Origin: an uncultured Burkholderiaceae bacterium
GTDB taxonomy: Bacteria; Pseudomonadota; Gammaproteobacteria; Burkholderiales; Burkholderiaceae
DNA length: 64,000 nt
NCBI GenBank assembly: GCA_937871985.1
Contig: CALMPB010000385.1
Span: 10,025-74,024, forward strand
Direction: 5' to 3'
Positions 62,668-64,000 of this stretch are shown here, in pieces; position 1 is the stretch's first letter, and each line of letters begins with the position of its first letter. A model generated the notes under the pieces. It saw only the letters and a program-made list of their open reading frames with translations, was not told where the DNA came from and did not search any database. The translations under genes were made by a program, and so were the position numbers.

Positions 62668-64000
62668 ATGAACGGCAGCACCCTTTTCGCTCTCGCGCAC
62701 CCATTGGTCGTCATGCTGATTGGAATCGCGGTTTTGGCTTTATGGCGCGGCGATGCACGGCGTCCGCCTTATCTGCTTTACTTCGGCCTGAGCTACCTGG
62801 CCTATAGTTTTGGCGTCAGCGCGCAAATCCTTTTGGTGCCCACGAGTCATGTGTCGAATGTCGTCTTCAGCGGCATGATGTATCTATTCGCCACGATGTT
62901 CTTTGCGCGGGGCCTGATCAGCCTTTCGGGCGCCGCATACGGATATGCAGTGCCTGTCGCAATCATCGTCCTGTCGCTTGCGTGCCGCGTCTACTTCGTT
63001 CAAGTCGAGGACAATGGAATAATGCGGGCAAGCCTGCTGCATGGAGCGATATTTCTGCTTTTTCTCCATGCCGCCTATGTAGCGCGAGGCTTGCGCAAGG
63101 GCTTGCTGTCCGAAAAAATCACCTTCTACTCTTTTATCCTGTTCACCCTCACTACGCCGATCAAACTATTGTTTGCGTCGGCTCGGCCAGCGGGAAGCTA
63201 TGGCTTCGACTTCAGCAACTACTGGGCGGTCACTACCATATCGATCTACGCCTTCGCCTTGATATTCGGCCTGGCTCTGATCATCACCATCATCCAGCGC
63301 AACCACCTGGCAAAACAGAACATCGACGAAAACCTCAGCCTCATCAGCCACGACCTGCGGGCGCCATTGGCAACCATTGTAGGGAACCTGCGTCTGCTGC
63401 AGGAAAGCGCCACACCAGAACAAAAGGCGCATATGCAAGCCATCGAGCGCAGCACTCAGTACCAGAATTCGCTGATCGACGACATTATCGCGGGCAGGCA
63501 AGAAGCCCGCCCGCTGCAGGTGAATCCCGAACCCATGGACGTAGAGCCCCTCCTTACGGAGCTAAGTCTGCACGGCCGAGCCTGGTGCAGGCAAAACCAC
63601 AATACGTTCTCGCTCGATGTCGCCACAACCTTGCCTGGCTTGATTCGCACCGATGGCCGCCGGCTGAAACAGGCACTGCTCAACTTGCTATCGAACGCCG
63701 CTTTGGCAACGCATGAGGGCAGCGTGAGCCTGCATGTAAAAAGCATGAACGACGGACCAGGGCTGGCCTGTATCCGCTTTGAAGTCCACGACACAGGGCA
63801 CGGGGTGGAAGCTGAACACCAATCGCAATTATTCGAGGCCTATCAGCGATTCGATCGGCAGCGGCCAGGCACCGGCCTGGGCCTGTATATCGCTCAACGA
63901 ATCGCCGACAATCTGGCAGGCACTTTGGATGTCAAGAGCGCCCCGGGCAAAGGCAGTTGCTTTTCATTGACGCTGAGGGTTTCCACCCTGGAAGCAGACC
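62668..64000 (+). CDS. membrane histidine kinase (3' partial)
   Basis: The frame opens at ATG 62668 and is still open at the window end, so the C-terminus is missing. Residues 1-215 form about seven membrane helices with no recognised sensor domain. The kinase core has the H-box SLISHDLRAPLA with His228, the N-box QALLNLLSNAALATHEG, the G1 box VHDTGHGVE and the G2 box GTGLGLYI. The end may hold a receiver domain or stop soon after. The extracytoplasmic signal is unknown. Confidence 0.93.
   Translation, partial: MNGSTLFALAHPLVVMLIGIAVLALWRGDARRPPYLLYFGLSYLAYSFGVSAQILLVPTSHVSNVVFSGMMYLFATMFFARGLISLSGAAYGYAVPVAIIVLSLACRVYFVQVEDNGIMRASLLHGAIFLLFLHAAYVARGLRKGLLSEKITFYSFILFTLTTPIKLLFASARPAGSYGFDFSNYWAVTTISIYAFALIFGLALIITIIQRNHLAKQNIDENLSLISHDLRAPLATIVGNLRLLQESATPEQKAHMQAIERSTQYQNSLIDDIIAGRQEARPLQVNPEPMDVEPLLTELSLHGRAWCRQNHNTFSLDVATTLPGLIRTDGRRLKQALLNLLSNAALATHEGSVSLHVKSMNDGPGLACIRFEVHDTGHGVEAEHQSQLFEAYQRFDRQRPGTGLGLYIAQRIADNLAGTLDVKSAPGKGSCFSLTLRVSTLEAD

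Overview
The window is GC-rich, with most genes packed in short same-strand operons. The gene families point to a betaproteobacterium of the Burkholderiales, most likely an Alcaligenaceae member (Bordetella, Achromobacter or Pusillimonas-like). The indicators are the fdsGBACD-type formate dehydrogenase, an lgm-like lipid A sugar locus, many stand-alone solute-binding proteins beside LysR regulators, and a cyoABCD-SURF1 operon. That assignment is inference from gene content; no rRNA or marker gene is present.

Layout. 1-5203 (+): NAD-dependent formate dehydrogenase operon fdsB (cut by the window edge), fdsA, fdhD/fdsC, fdsD, closed by a bidirectional terminator. 5375-6286 (-): UspA-type stress protein and a small rhodanese-like phosphatase-fold protein. 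6385-9856 (-): three-gene operon (undecaprenyl-phosphate sugar transferase, ArnT-like transferase, ChbG/YdjC deacetylase) that resembles the Bordetella lipid A glucosamine locus. 10168-12473 (+): nitric-oxide stress operon of a group III truncated hemoglobin, NnrS and NsrR, with an NsrR-like palindrome over the promoter. 12546-15788 (-): CLC chloride transporter with CBS domains, then SerA. 15880-22735 (-): catabolic operon of GMC oxidoreductase, aldehyde dehydrogenase, class II aldolase and a TRAP transporter, divergent from a LysR gene. 24092-27109 (-): exported VOC-fold protein and a large cysteine-rich lipoprotein of unknown role. 27383-32542 (-): CoA-dependent acid degradation operon (acyl-CoA dehydrogenase, dienelactone-hydrolase-like, MaoC, acyl-CoA ligase, ABC binding protein), with a divergent LysR and a nearby citryl-CoA-lyase-like gene. 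34582-39371 (-): cyoABCD plus SURF1, divergent from an MFS symporter and a TetR gene. 41577-44096 (-): Rieske oxygenase, ABC binding protein and a small HTH-like protein, preceded by a perfect 22-bp palindrome. 44349-46665 (+): diguanylate cyclase and an enolase-superfamily enzyme. 47048-50488 (+): glycine-rich autotransporter. 51059-56997 (+): sulfate-ester operon (cytoplasmic arylsulfatase, unknown protein, ABC importer, IclR). 57063-61177 (-): DabA-DabB inorganic-carbon pump with a divergent LysR. 62192-62266 (-): tRNA-Val(CAC). 62668-64000 (+): membrane histidine kinase cut by the window end.

How it fits together. The window describes an aerobic, metabolically broad heterotroph. It oxidises formate to CO2 and NADH, may concentrate bicarbonate with DAB, respires through a bo3-type quinol oxidase, detoxifies NO, and takes up organic acids and sulfate esters through several small regulated catabolic modules. 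The least explained items are the 16-cysteine lipoprotein, the mosaic glycine-rich autotransporter, a roughly 60-bp element shared by the autotransporter and histidine kinase upstream regions, and several strong palindromes in promoter regions.
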